Shown here: piece after piece, positions 45,013 through 53,850 of the stretch
How positions within the stretch are numbered: position 1 is the stretch's first letter
How the letters are laid out: each line of letters begins with the position of its first letter
NCBI RefSeq assembly: GCF_000702505.1
Contig: NZ_JNIM01000001.1
Coordinates: forward strand, 992,001 to 1,056,000
Reading direction: 5' to 3'
Length of the DNA: 64,000 nt
Source: Thermogemmatispora carboxidivorans
GTDB lineage: Bacteria; Chloroflexota; Ktedonobacteria; Ktedonobacterales; Ktedonobacteraceae
The notes under the pieces: model-generated
Told to the model about the DNA's origin: nothing
The model's input: only the letters and a program-made list of their open reading frames with translations
Databases searched by the model: none
Program-made: the position numbers and the translations under genes

Positions 45013-47163
45013 TTAGATGCCACGATAGAGACCGCGGTAGTCGACGACGGCGCCACCGTATTCATGGCGGATCTTGTACGAAATGACGTCTTGAGTAAAG
45101 TTTAGTCCGTAGAGCGGCTGGTCCTGAATGAAGAGCACAGGGTTAACCTGGCCGCCGACGAAGCCGATTTCAATGGTATCGACTTCGCGTGGATCTGCCA
45201 CCAGGAACCACTGGGTTGGGCTGCTGAGCTGGGGCGAGACAATGGGAGTGACGTAGCCCATCATGGGGTTAATGTCGTTGTTTGGCGAGCCGGGGATACC
45301 CGCCGAGCGCGTGGCGATCATCGCGGTCCATTCCAGCTCGGGAGGGACAACCAGGTAGCGCGGGCGCAGTCCGATTCGCTTGCCAGCAAAGTTGGTCTGT
45401 TCGCGCATAGCCGTGACCCCGGCCTGCATAGCAGCGGTCGAGAGGGCGGCGTTGCCGAGGTTGTTATGTGGATTGCCGGCTGTGAAGAGTGGGGAGCCGT
45501 CGTAGATGGTGGGGTTGCCCGAGAGGAAGCCGTAGACGAATTCGGCCAGGGTGTAGGCGGCGGCCACGGCCAGCTTGGTAGGGATCTGGCGAATGGCCAT
45601 CAGGTCGTCATTGATGATGGTTTCGCGCGAGATGGTGACCAGATTGCCGCGCTTCATAGGAACGTAGGTGGCGGCGGTATCGGTCAGACTCAGCGTGGTG
45701 TAAGCGCTGTCTTCGGCCACCGTCGAGAGGCTGCCGAAGGCACCCAGGCGCACGCGCGTCTGTTGCTTGAAGTCTTTGATGGGCACAATAGTGCAGAATT
45801 TTTGCCACTCTGCGGGCCAGGCCTGGTAGTCCTTGAGAAGGCGCTTGTTCATAGAGGTGCCTAGCAAGTAGCTGAAGGAAGCGGTGGTTGTGTCGCCCTC
45901 GCTGATGCGCGTCAGGGGGGCATGCTCCCCGATGTGGATCTGGCCAAGCAAGCTACGCTCAGAGAAGCCGCTGACGCTTGGGTCGCCGGTGACGCGGGCG
46001 TAGGCTTCACGGATGCTGGTGAAGCCGCGGATGTTGCCCAGGCGACTGGTGTCAATCTCCAGTTCGAACATGCGATCAAAGGCCGCCTGGATTTTCTCGA
46101 CCTCGGTAATTTGCTCCCCGATCTCTGGGCGAGCGTAACCGTGGTCGCGCACGAGACCGGTGGCGGCCAGTTCAGCAAGCATACGGCGTTGCTCGGCGAT
46201 GGCCTCCTCTAGTTCGGCAGTCTCGAAGATGCGTCCCTCATAGCGGTGGCGAAGATGTTGCTTGACGACCTCGGGCAGGTGAACCTCCTGCAGACGTCGC
46301 TCCAGGGTGAGGCGGGCGCGCTCAAGGCGCAGCTCTTGCAGGGTGCTTTCAAGCGATGAAGTGGGTGAGGTGGCCTGCTCCTGCTCGCGGATAGAAGCAA
46401 GCTGGCTGAGCTGGCTTGGAAGGGTGCTGGCCTGGTGGGTGGTCGTGTTGATTGGGGAGATGCTCTCGCTCATAGAGTGACCTCTCTGGGGGGAAGCCGA
46501 CGCGGCCCCTGAAGGGGTGTTGGCCTCTTGGGACGGATAACGATCCTGAAGAATGCGGCGGATAGAGCCACCAGCACTGGGACGAGTGACGATGTCACAG
46601 GAGTTCAGGGCACTGATGCTGATCACTTCGCGCAGCGGGCGAGAGCTATCCTGACTCTCGCGTAGCTGCCAGGTGCCGTAGATGTCGATCGAGAGACCGA
46701 TCAGGCCCGGCTGGCCCAGAGCGCAGGCTTCGCGAATCAGGCGCCAAAGCCAGTCGGCGGATTCGAGGATGTGCAGAGTGGCGTCAACGCGCCCTTGCTC
46801 GCCGGCGGTAGGCGGCACATAGTGCGGAGCGCGGTAGAAGCCCACGATGTCGCGCACGGAGCGAGCAGCGCTCTCGCCGTCGCTGCGGGCATGGTCAACG
46901 TAGGCGTGAGCGTTGTCGAGCAGAGTGGCGAGGCGTTGAAGAATGGCCTCGCTGTAGTAGTAGCCATTGAGGCTGGCACCGCCGCGAATGACGGTTACCA
47001 GGACATCGCGGCGCTCATCCTGGGGAAAGATCTGCTCTTCACGAATAAAACCTTCGATGCGAATGTGCTCCTGGGGCTGAACGGAGCCGGCGCCGGCAAC
47101 CGACTCTGTGCTGGCACAGTTTCGGTCGCCGAGATCGGGGGGGAAGGGTTGCTCAGCGATCAC
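45013..47163 (-). CDS. Fused prohead protease, scaffold and major capsid protein
   Basis: This is a 716-residue fusion. Residues 35-200 look like an HK97-type prohead protease, with His91 in AYVDHARSDG, RSVRDIVGFY, and Ser158 in LIGLSIDIYGTW. Residues about 255-345 are a Glu/Arg/Leu-rich coiled coil, as in scaffolding domains. Residues about 360-716 form the capsid part, with FTSIREAYARVTGD, AGKRIGLRPRYLVVPPELE, FLVADPREVDTIEIGF and a C-terminal VVDYRGLYRGI. Fusion of the three is uncommon. The start is a GTG at 47161-47163 with AGGAGG six bases upstream; an internal in-frame ATG at 46473 (residue 231) has GAGAGGT before it and may start the scaffold-capsid part separately. The gene overlaps its upstream neighbour by 11 bases. 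Confidence 0.8.
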   Translation of the reverse strand: MIAEQPFPPDLGDRNCASTESVAGAGSVQPQEHIRIEGFIREEQIFPQDERRDVLVTVIRGGASLNGYYYSEAILQRLATLLDNAHAYVDHARSDGESAARSVRDIVGFYRAPHYVPPTAGEQGRVDATLHILESADWLWRLIREACALGQPGLIGLSIDIYGTWQLRESQDSSRPLREVISISALNSCDIVTRPSAGGSIRRILQDRYPSQEANTPSGAASASPQRGHSMSESISPINTTTHQASTLPSQLSQLASIREQEQATSPTSSLESTLQELRLERARLTLERRLQEVHLPEVVKQHLRHRYEGRIFETAELEEAIAEQRRMLAELAATGLVRDHGYARPEIGEQITEVEKIQAAFDRMFELEIDTSRLGNIRGFTSIREAYARVTGDPSVSGFSERSLLGQIHIGEHAPLTRISEGDTTTASFSYLLGTSMNKRLLKDYQAWPAEWQKFCTIVPIKDFKQQTRVRLGAFGSLSTVAEDSAYTTLSLTDTAATYVPMKRGNLVTISRETIINDDLMAIRQIPTKLAVAAAYTLAEFVYGFLSGNPTIYDGSPLFTAGNPHNNLGNAALSTAAMQAGVTAMREQTNFAGKRIGLRPRYLVVPPELEWTAMIATRSAGIPGSPNNDINPMMGYVTPIVSPQLSSPTQWFLVADPREVDTIEIGFVGGQVNPVLFIQDQPLYGLNFTQDVISYKIRHEYGGAVVDYRGLYRGI

Positions 47164-47635
47164 GGGGAACCTCCTGCCCTGCCCAGGAGCTTAACCTATC
47201 GCTCAGCGCTAGCAGCAGCGGTGCCAGATGGCGCAGGCGGTGGGTCATGCCGTCCTGGGTAGTGCGCGTCTCATTGTAGTCGAGCGTCGGGGGGAGTGCC
47301 TGGGCATCAACGCTGCGCTGGATGTGGGTTGCGCTCTCTGGGGCCAGCGTGGCCGGTGTTTCGCCCAGGGTTGGAGCTACCTCTGCCTGGCCCACAGCAT
47401 GCTCGCCAGGGGGAAAGCGCAGGAGGTTGGGCGGGAGCAGAGGCTCCAGCAGGGTGGGCAGTGGTGGATCGGGCCGCTCGGTGGGGGGCAGATCCAGAGG
47501 GACGGATGCCGACGGCCCGAAAAGGAGCGCGGGCGGATCAGGCTGCTCTGGATCAGGAAGCGTCAGCGCAGGCAGGCCAGGTGGATCTGGCGCGAGCGAA
47601 GGGAGACGAAAAATGGGGAGTTGGTCTTCGGTCAT
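47153..47635 (-). CDS. Pro/Leu-rich phage protein
   Basis: The 160-residue protein is rich in Pro (repeated PDPP and LPP motifs) in its first 110 residues, and ends with a more ordered helical part (THRLRHLAPLLLALSDRLSS). Its function is unknown. GGAGG lies upstream of its ATG at 47633-47635. It is the first gene of the leftward operon from the promoter at 47954-47982, and its stop overlaps the start of the protease-capsid gene, so the two are coupled. Confidence 0.65.
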   Translation of the reverse strand: MTEDQLPIFRLPSLAPDPPGLPALTLPDPEQPDPPALLFGPSASVPLDLPPTERPDPPLPTLLEPLLPPNLLRFPPGEHAVGQAEVAPTLGETPATLAPESATHIQRSVDAQALPPTLDYNETRTTQDGMTHRLRHLAPLLLALSDRLSSWAGQEVPRDR

Positions 47636-47953
47636 GGAGGACCTCCTTCCTCGCCGGGTTGGGTTGGATAGACGGGACCACAGCAGAGAGGATGAGTGAA
47701 TGAGCGGGTCGGGCGCTGCTCCGCCAGGCCAGAGCGGAGAGGCTCCAGCACACAGTCAGAAGAAGAAGTCAGCGATGCAGCCGCGAAGATGGGGTGAGCG
47801 CCGCTTTGCAGGCACAATCAAGAAAGGACAGATCATGGGTGGGCGCGAGAGGGCACACTCACCGCTGCCTTGCCGGGACGTGAAGGGGCACGCCGGAGGC
47901 CGTTTCGTGGTTGCATCGTGCGGTGGCAAGCTGGAAAAGCTTACCAAGTCACA

Positions 47954-47982
47954 AGTATAACTGAGGCTTCGAGAGAAGTCAA
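47954..47982 (-). promoter_or_regulatory. Strong leftward promoter of the capsid operon
   Basis: On the minus strand TTGACT (47977-47982) and TATACT (47954-47959) have an exact 17-base spacing. This would start the transcript of the Pro-rich gene and the capsid genes that follow it. Confidence 0.75.
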
Positions 47983-48024
47983 GCCTGTTCGTAGCTGGCT
48001 ATTTCACTACTTGCCCCTCTCTCC

Positions 48025-48053
48025 TTGACAGGTTGCTTGCCATACTCTATACT
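48025..48053 (+). promoter_or_regulatory. Strong rightward promoter of the portal gene
   Basis: TTGACA at 48025-48030 and TATACT at 48048-48053 are separated by exactly 17 bases. Confidence 0.75.
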
Positions 48054-48239
48054 TGGCTTAGCTGGCAGTTTGCCACCTGCCACATCCTCGCCTACTGCGC
48101 ACGGCTCGGGCGACCGTCGTACTCGTGTCCCCTGGCCGTGTCGCATCTCCCCATCTGCCTCTGGAGGAGCAAGGCGCTCTGCCCTCTTACGCCGGCAGGT
48201 GCCTGTTATCCCTCATCGCTGCCTACGAGGAGGTTCCGC

Positions 48240-49345
48240 ATGTCACCGCGCTTCTCTCTCCCTGGCTGGCTTCCCAAGAAACGTGCTGCTGCAAACCGCC
48301 ACTCCGCTGCTGGTGAGGCCATCGCGGGAGAGGTCCCGACTCTTGACCGCATCAGCGAGCAGCTCAATCCCACCACCTTCGCCTCCAGCCCCACACAAGA
48401 AGACTGGTACTGGGGGCGGCTCGCCACGGGAGGGGAGGAAGATTACTTCTGGCGCCGTCTTTCGGATAACTGGTATCAAAAAGACCCTATTCCCTCGACC
48501 TACCTCGAACTTCACAACCAGTGTTATGAAGCCTACAATGCCAATCCTCTGGCCTTTGCCATCATCGAAATCACCACCAGCTTTGTCATGGGAAAAGGCG
48601 TCACGATTGCCGCCCGCGACCCGCGGGTACAGCGCGTCCTGCTTGAATTCTGGCACGATCCCGAGAACCACATGGAGACGCGGGTGTACTCCCTTTGTAC
48701 CGAGCTGGCTCTCTACGGCGAACAGTTCATCCGTTTCTTCGTCAACCCCTACGACGGGCGCGTCACCATTCGCCAGATCGACCCCTCGCTCATCGATCAA
48801 GTCGAGACCGATCCCGACGACATCGAAAAGCCCTTGCGCTTCCATCGCCGTCCCATCGGTCCCTCTGCCAGTCTCCCGAGCGACGCTAGCCAGAGCAGCG
48901 CTCGCTCAACCAGCGCTCAGCCGGCATTCTCTCCCTCTGCTGCCGCTCTTGAGGGTCAGTGGCTCAAGGCTGGTGAGGAGGTTGTTCAGTTTACCATCAA
49001 TAAGGTCTCCAGCGCTAAACGCGGCAAAAGCGACCTGGCCACTCTCTTGCCCTGGCTGCGTCGCTACAAGGACTGGCTGACCGATCGCGTGCGCATCAAC
49101 AAGTACAAAGGGGCTTTCTTGTGGGATGTCCGTCTGCAGGGGGCCGATCGCAAGACCATTGAGCGCAAAAAGATGGAGTATAGCTATCCGCCAGAACCGG
49201 GCAGCGTGATCATCCACAACGAGGCCGAGACCTGGTCAGCCATCAAGCCGGAGATCAATGCCAACGAGGCTGCCGAGGACGGGCGGGCCCTCAAGCTGAT
49301 GATCGCTGTTGGCGCACAGCTGCCCGAGCATTATCTTTCTGACGG
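48240..49345 (+). pseudogene. Phage portal protein gene, interrupted by the inserted element
   Basis: This is the N-terminal part (about 369 codons) of a phage portal protein. Recognisable segments are NPLAFAIIEITTSFVMGKGVTI, the ELALYGEQFIRFF block, IDPSLIDQVETDPDD and LPEHYLSDG, after which portals normally continue SNANxATA. Here the frame instead runs into foreign sequence of the recombinase element and stops at 49587-49589, adding about 80 unrelated residues. GAGGAGG lies six bases before the ATG at 48240. The gene diverges from the capsid genes. The missing part is expected at the far end of the element, outside the window. Confidence 0.85.
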
Positions 49346-51367
49346 CTGTAAACCTGTAAAAATGGGCGAGTACTGCACTTCTACCCTCGGTTCGATATTT
49401 TCCATCTCGCTTCTTGAGCGCGGGCAGGACTCTTCCAGGAAACGGTTCAGTTCGTCCCGGTGGATGAAGGGTAAAGAGATGTCTCGCGTCTGCGCCTTTA
49501 CCTTCCCCCTTCTAATAGCCGTCGTCATTGAACCGTGTGATATTATTCTCAGTTTAGCAAGCTTATTCACGGTAAACCATTCTTCCTGATACTGGTCGAG
49601 ATTCACAGTTCGCCGCTTTCCGCCGCGAACTGGAAGGTTTTCTAGGTAGCTAGCAAGCTCATCCCGGTGAATAACTGTCATCGGGACAGTTCGGATGCAT
49701 GTAGCGAGTTTGCCCCTCTCTATGTTTATCCGTAATGTCCTTACTGGTATTCCGGCGAGTCTGGCTGCCTTTTTAATGGTGAGCCATTCCTGATCGGTCT
49801 CGATAACTGGTTTATGGACTTGCCTGCCTGAGTGGACATAGACCCGAACACCAAGTATATCCAGCGCATTGCGTTTTTCTGCGAATGTCGCCTCCTCGTA
49901 CCTACCCCGCATGGAGGTCAGGAAACTCAGGAAGCCTATCGTGCTTTGCTGATAAATGCTCGACAATCTCACTATGTTGATGGAGCTTTGGTATTCCTCT
50001 TCATAGCGCGCAAGCTGCGCTTCCTTAGCACGTATATCACCGGCAATGAGATTGTAGTAGTAACTACCCTCCGGATGTTTATCGCATTCCTTCTTCGCAA
50101 ACTGTATTTCTTCTTTCAATTGCTCTATAAGCACTTTTCCTTGCGTGTCTTCCAGAATATTCTGAAGCGCCCTCTCTACATTGAACTCTATCGTTGCCTG
50201 TATCGACTCCAGCCGCTCAAACACACGGCAGCACTCTTCCCAGACGAGCTGGTCAACTCTATCGGATCGGATAAGGGGGCGTTCAGGGCAGGCAACATAT
50301 TTATTTCCGTCATTTATACAGCAGTAAAAAGGATAGAGATGAGTTTCTTTCGTTGTTTTCATAACTCTTGATACATAACGCCCATGCATGCGATATTGGC
50401 AGGTTTTACAATAGATATGTCCTTTAAGAAGAAAATCTTCTGGATTCCGGTGAGGATGGCTTTTATCGCTCCGATTATTTTTGAGCTTTATCTGGGCCAG
50501 CTCATAGACATCCACCGCCACAATCGCCGGGATACCCCCTGGAATGGTTTTCATATTTGGGTTCGGCTTTCTGGTTTTCGTTCCTTTATCCGTCATGACT
50601 GAAGTAGTTTTACAGATGCGCAAAATGCCTATATTCTCTGGGTCGGTAAGCAGTTTGCGTACCGTGGAAGCCCTCCAGACGGGCTTCCCTTTCGCATACC
50701 GCCCGTTGGCAGGCGGTGCTATGCCATCTTCTGTGAGCTTGTGAGCAATAGAGCGTAAGCTCATATCCTCATCTATAAACATTCTGAAAAGCGCCACGCG
50801 CAAAGCAGCTTTCTCTTTGTCAATAACATATTTTGTCTTTTTATCATCTTCCCATGCCCATCCATAAGGCGCTCGACCTGTTGCAACTGGGAGATTCTGC
50901 TCCAATCGCGTCTGCCAGTGTCGGTTCGCGTATTCCACAATCTTCTCGCGCTCGCTTTCCGCGCTCCAAGCTAGGATGGAACGAATGAGCTTGCCAGTAA
51001 GACTATTGTCGATATTCTCGCTGACGCTCACAATCTGAGCGCCTACGCTCTCAACTTCCTCAAAAATCATTGCGGAATGGACAAAATTGCGGGAGAAGCG
51101 GCGCAAGTCCCAGACAATGATCATATCGGCGAGGCCATCTCGGATCATCTGCCGCGCCAATGTTAATTTCTCACGCATGGAATAATGGATAAAGCCGCTC
51201 TTTGTCTCCTTTAATACCAGGATCACATCGATACCGTGCAGGGCAGCATATTGGCGGCATTTTGCTTCCTGATAGTCTAGGCTCTCGCCATCCTGTTCCT
51301 GTTTGTCGGTGCTGACCCGGCAATAAATGACAGCACGTTTGCGAATGGAGGTGGGTTCTAGTGGCAT
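49331..51367 (-). CDS. Large serine recombinase with two C-terminal excisionase-like domains
   Basis: The 678-residue protein is a large serine recombinase. The catalytic Ser19 is in AVIYCRVSTDKQEQ, the resolvase domain spans residues 12-160 (with DLRRFSRN and ILAWSAESEREKIVE), and a recombinase domain follows (about 180-290). A zinc ribbon (IYCKTC ... FYCC ... ACP, about 320-365) and a coiled coil (390-450) come next. The end is unusual: two similar HTH units, EWLTIKKAARLAGIPVRTLR to HRDELASYLE and EWFTVNKLAKLRI to HRDELNRFLE, of the MerR/excisionase type. The gene sits at the junction with the broken portal gene, and its last codons and stop overlap portal sequence. Confidence 0.93.
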   Translation of the reverse strand: MPLEPTSIRKRAVIYCRVSTDKQEQDGESLDYQEAKCRQYAALHGIDVILVLKETKSGFIHYSMREKLTLARQMIRDGLADMIIVWDLRRFSRNFVHSAMIFEEVESVGAQIVSVSENIDNSLTGKLIRSILAWSAESEREKIVEYANRHWQTRLEQNLPVATGRAPYGWAWEDDKKTKYVIDKEKAALRVALFRMFIDEDMSLRSIAHKLTEDGIAPPANGRYAKGKPVWRASTVRKLLTDPENIGILRICKTTSVMTDKGTKTRKPNPNMKTIPGGIPAIVAVDVYELAQIKLKNNRSDKSHPHRNPEDFLLKGHIYCKTCQYRMHGRYVSRVMKTTKETHLYPFYCCINDGNKYVACPERPLIRSDRVDQLVWEECCRVFERLESIQATIEFNVERALQNILEDTQGKVLIEQLKEEIQFAKKECDKHPEGSYYYNLIAGDIRAKEAQLARYEEEYQSSINIVRLSSIYQQSTIGFLSFLTSMRGRYEEATFAEKRNALDILGVRVYVHSGRQVHKPVIETDQEWLTIKKAARLAGIPVRTLRINIERGKLATCIRTVPMTVIHRDELASYLENLPVRGGKRRTVNLDQYQEEWFTVNKLAKLRIISHGSMTTAIRRGKVKAQTRDISLPFIHRDELNRFLEESCPRSRSEMENIEPRVEVQYSPIFTGLQPSER

Positions 51368-51443
51368 AGGTTTACCCTTTCTGTCTCACCCGTTCTCTCT
51401 TGATTACTATACCATATAGCCGGGGACCTCTGCCGCCTGTTTC

Positions 51444-51472
51444 TTGAGGAAAATCATCAGCTCGGATATAAT
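51444..51472 (+). promoter_or_regulatory. Promoter for the BTAD-TPR regulator gene
   Basis: TTGAGG at 51444-51449 and a consensus TATAAT at 51467-51472 are separated by 17 bases. The expected start of transcription is about 65 bases before the start codon. Confidence 0.7.
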
Positions 51473-51543
51473 GATGAAGAGGCATATTTCTTGAGATCGT
51501 TAGTCCCCAAGAGAACTAATGGTGCCCTTCGGAAAAGGGGGGA

Positions 51544-53502
51544 ATGATGGAACTGGATCGGTTTTCTTCAGCGCAACTGCGGATACAGGTCTGGCTCTTT
51601 GGGGCATTCCAGGTCTGGAAACGCGAGGGGATTGACTGGCGAGAGGTGAGCCGCAAGGAATGGCACTACGATCGCGCAGCACGCAAGGTCTTTGTACGGC
51701 TCCTGGTCACGCGTGGCAGGCGTTTGGCCCGCAGCATTTTGGAGGATGATCTCTGGGGAGAGAGCAGTCAGCGCATCTATACTGCGGTGAACCGGCTCCG
51801 CAGTGTCATCGGGAAAGACATGCTCAAATCCTTGGATGGCGGATACGCCCTGGCAGGACAGGAGCAGATTTGGACCGACCTGGATGCTGTGCGAGATATC
51901 ATGCGCCAGGTGAGGAGAAGAGAACCGCTTATCGTAGAGGAGGTGGTGCCACTGCTGGAGGAGGCGCAAGAGATTCTGGGAAGAGGCGAGCTGCTGGGAG
52001 AGGAGGATGGGACATGGGTACACGCGCTTCGCGCAGAGGTTGAGAACATGAAACGGCAAAGTGGGCGCTGGCTCGCACAGGCTTACATGCAGCAGGGGAA
52101 GTGGTGGCAGGCAAGGGAACAGTACCGGATGCTGGTGGAAGGGGACCCTGGGGATGAAGAAAGTCTGCGGGAGTGGCTCAGACTGTTGATGGAGGAGGGT
52201 GGCGAGCGGGAAGCGAGGAAATGTTATCAGAGGATAGCTCGGAGGGCGGAGGAGGAAGGGATCAAGATTGTCCCTTGGAAACAGCTTGGGCTGGTGGAAC
52301 AGTCTGACCATATGCTACGATGTAAATATGCATTGGCGGTGCCGATCTCGCGGTCGCTGGCGAACCCCACAGCGGTGGCGGTAGCTGAACTGCCTACCGT
52401 TGGCAGCCACGTCTGCCTGGCGTTAGTCGTACAGCGTGCGGGCGATGAGGAAAGCTGGACCGGTGTACGGCAGCGGCTGCAGGAGGAATTAGAGATGCCT
52501 TTATCCAATAGTCAACATCACCTATCTCGGCGGCAGGCACTGGCCGCGATCGCGGCCCTGCCTTTGGCGGCGCTGACCAGCCGCGCACTTCCACCGGCGG
52601 AAGAGTTTCTGCCGCTATGCGCGGCGGCTAATGCAGCCTGCAACCATCTTATGAATAGCGATGGTCTGGACAAGGCTCATGCGGCTCTCTCTTGCTACCT
52701 GCCAGTATTGGAGCAACTGGCATACACTGGCAGTTCTTCATATCGGCCAGCCGCTGCCCGCCTTGCTGCTGAGGGGAAACGCATGGCAGGTTGTATAGAG
52801 ACCCACCGGGGTGATTCGCAGGCCAAACTCCGCTTAAGCCTGGAGGCCGTGCGGTTGGCCGCTCTCAGCGGTGACCCTGGCGTGCAGGTAATGGCGTTGC
52901 GCGATCTGGCCCTGGCCTATTACTATGGCGGCCAGATTGAGCAGATGCGGGTTCACCTGCAACCCGCACTGGCGCTTCTCGATCGCGCAACGCCATTACT
53001 GCGAAGTGGCACACTGTTTCTCCAGGCGGCAGTGGAGGCCCGCCTCGGTCAGCCACAAACAGCCCTGCGACTGGTCGGGCAGGCGCAGGATCTCTTCTCC
53101 AGAAAAGCAGATGGCGAGCCGTTGCCGGACTTCCGCTTTGAGGAGGACAATGTGATCATGTGGACAGGGCGCGTGCACCTTCATCTTGCTGAGCGGGGTC
53201 GTCCATATACCTCCCAGGCCCGGAAAGTCTTCGAGCAATCATCTCGCGTGAAAGCCGTCATCCCGCCTCGCTTGCTGGCTGAAATTAATCTGGATATGGC
53301 CAGAACAGCCCTCATACAGCAGGATCTGTATGCTTTCAGCGCATTTCTGGAGGAGAGTATACACCTCGCCAACCGCCTAGGGAGCGTTAGCCTGCGCAGG
53401 GAGGCCAGAGCGATCTACCAGCAGGTGCGAACTGGACATCCCTGGTCTGCCGAGCGACCGATCAAGGAGATGAAGGACCTCTTTACAACTAGGAACATCT
53501 GA
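51544..53502 (+). CDS. BTAD/OmpR-like DNA-binding transcriptional regulator with TPR tail
   Basis: The 652-residue protein has an N-terminal winged-helix like those of SARP/AfsR regulators (about residues 12-105, LRIQVWLFGAFQVWKREG ... RKVFVRLLVTRGRRLARSIL ... YTAVNRLRSVIGK) and a bacterial transcriptional activation domain (about 115-240; the VEGDPGDEESLREWLRLLMEEG segment). A central linker contains a Tat-like segment (LSRRQALAAIAALPLAALTS), and the C-terminal 300 residues are helical TPR-like repeats. SARP-type regulators activate nearby gene clusters. ATG 51544 and 51547 are both possible. It is the first gene after the recombinase and its direction matches the operon that follows. Confidence 0.85.
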   Translation: MMELDRFSSAQLRIQVWLFGAFQVWKREGIDWREVSRKEWHYDRAARKVFVRLLVTRGRRLARSILEDDLWGESSQRIYTAVNRLRSVIGKDMLKSLDGGYALAGQEQIWTDLDAVRDIMRQVRRREPLIVEEVVPLLEEAQEILGRGELLGEEDGTWVHALRAEVENMKRQSGRWLAQAYMQQGKWWQAREQYRMLVEGDPGDEESLREWLRLLMEEGGEREARKCYQRIARRAEEEGIKIVPWKQLGLVEQSDHMLRCKYALAVPISRSLANPTAVAVAELPTVGSHVCLALVVQRAGDEESWTGVRQRLQEELEMPLSNSQHHLSRRQALAAIAALPLAALTSRALPPAEEFLPLCAAANAACNHLMNSDGLDKAHAALSCYLPVLEQLAYTGSSSYRPAAARLAAEGKRMAGCIETHRGDSQAKLRLSLEAVRLAALSGDPGVQVMALRDLALAYYYGGQIEQMRVHLQPALALLDRATPLLRSGTLFLQAAVEARLGQPQTALRLVGQAQDLFSRKADGEPLPDFRFEEDNVIMWTGRVHLHLAERGRPYTSQARKVFEQSSRVKAVIPPRLLAEINLDMARTALIQQDLYAFSAFLEESIHLANRLGSVSLRREARAIYQQVRTGHPWSAERPIKEMKDLFTTRNI

Positions 53503-53850
53503 GGAAGCGCAAGGCGCGACATGGCCAGGCACGTGCACTCGAGTCAGACCTGTAGCAAGGGCAGCTCGGCACGACTGATATGCTGTGTCATGCCGCGCCC
53601 CCCGTTGTAGACCACAAGAGCCGGCCCTCTGCCTGTTCTGGCCTACGCTGAACAATTTCCCACCAGCACAGTTATCGCTTGTTGGCACTCAATCAGCCTC
53701 TGCATACTTCTCCTCACTGCCACAGGGCGCTGTTACCTGGAGCGCATACCGCCGCTTCATCCATTTGCTTTGAGAAACCTTTCAGAAATCTTCGAGAAAA
53801 CATACATCGGGTTAGCAGATACTCTGATTGACTCTGTTACAGAGAGAGAT
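53503..53850. other. Gap between regulator and downstream operon
   Basis: These 348 bases contain only weak promoter-like sequences (TTGGCA at 53682 with a poor -10). I see no terminator, so read-through from the regulator gene is possible. Confidence 0.4.

Larger units (their letters stand above)
47636..48239. other. Divergent promoter region of the phage head module
   Basis: These 604 bases carry no gene that I can support. They contain two strong promoters in opposite directions (47954-47982 minus, 48025-48053 plus), with their -35 boxes only 42 bases apart, and leaders of about 310 and 180 bases. Confidence 0.7.

Noticed and set aside
47228..47703. Overlapping plus-strand open frames opposite the Pro-rich phage gene
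   Set aside because: They are Gly/Arg/Ser-rich shadows of the minus-strand gene, which has a good ribosome binding site, its own promoter and operon context.
49346..49589. C-terminal 80 residues of the portal reading frame
   Set aside because: They are read antisense to the recombinase gene and have no portal similarity; they are an accident of the insertion.
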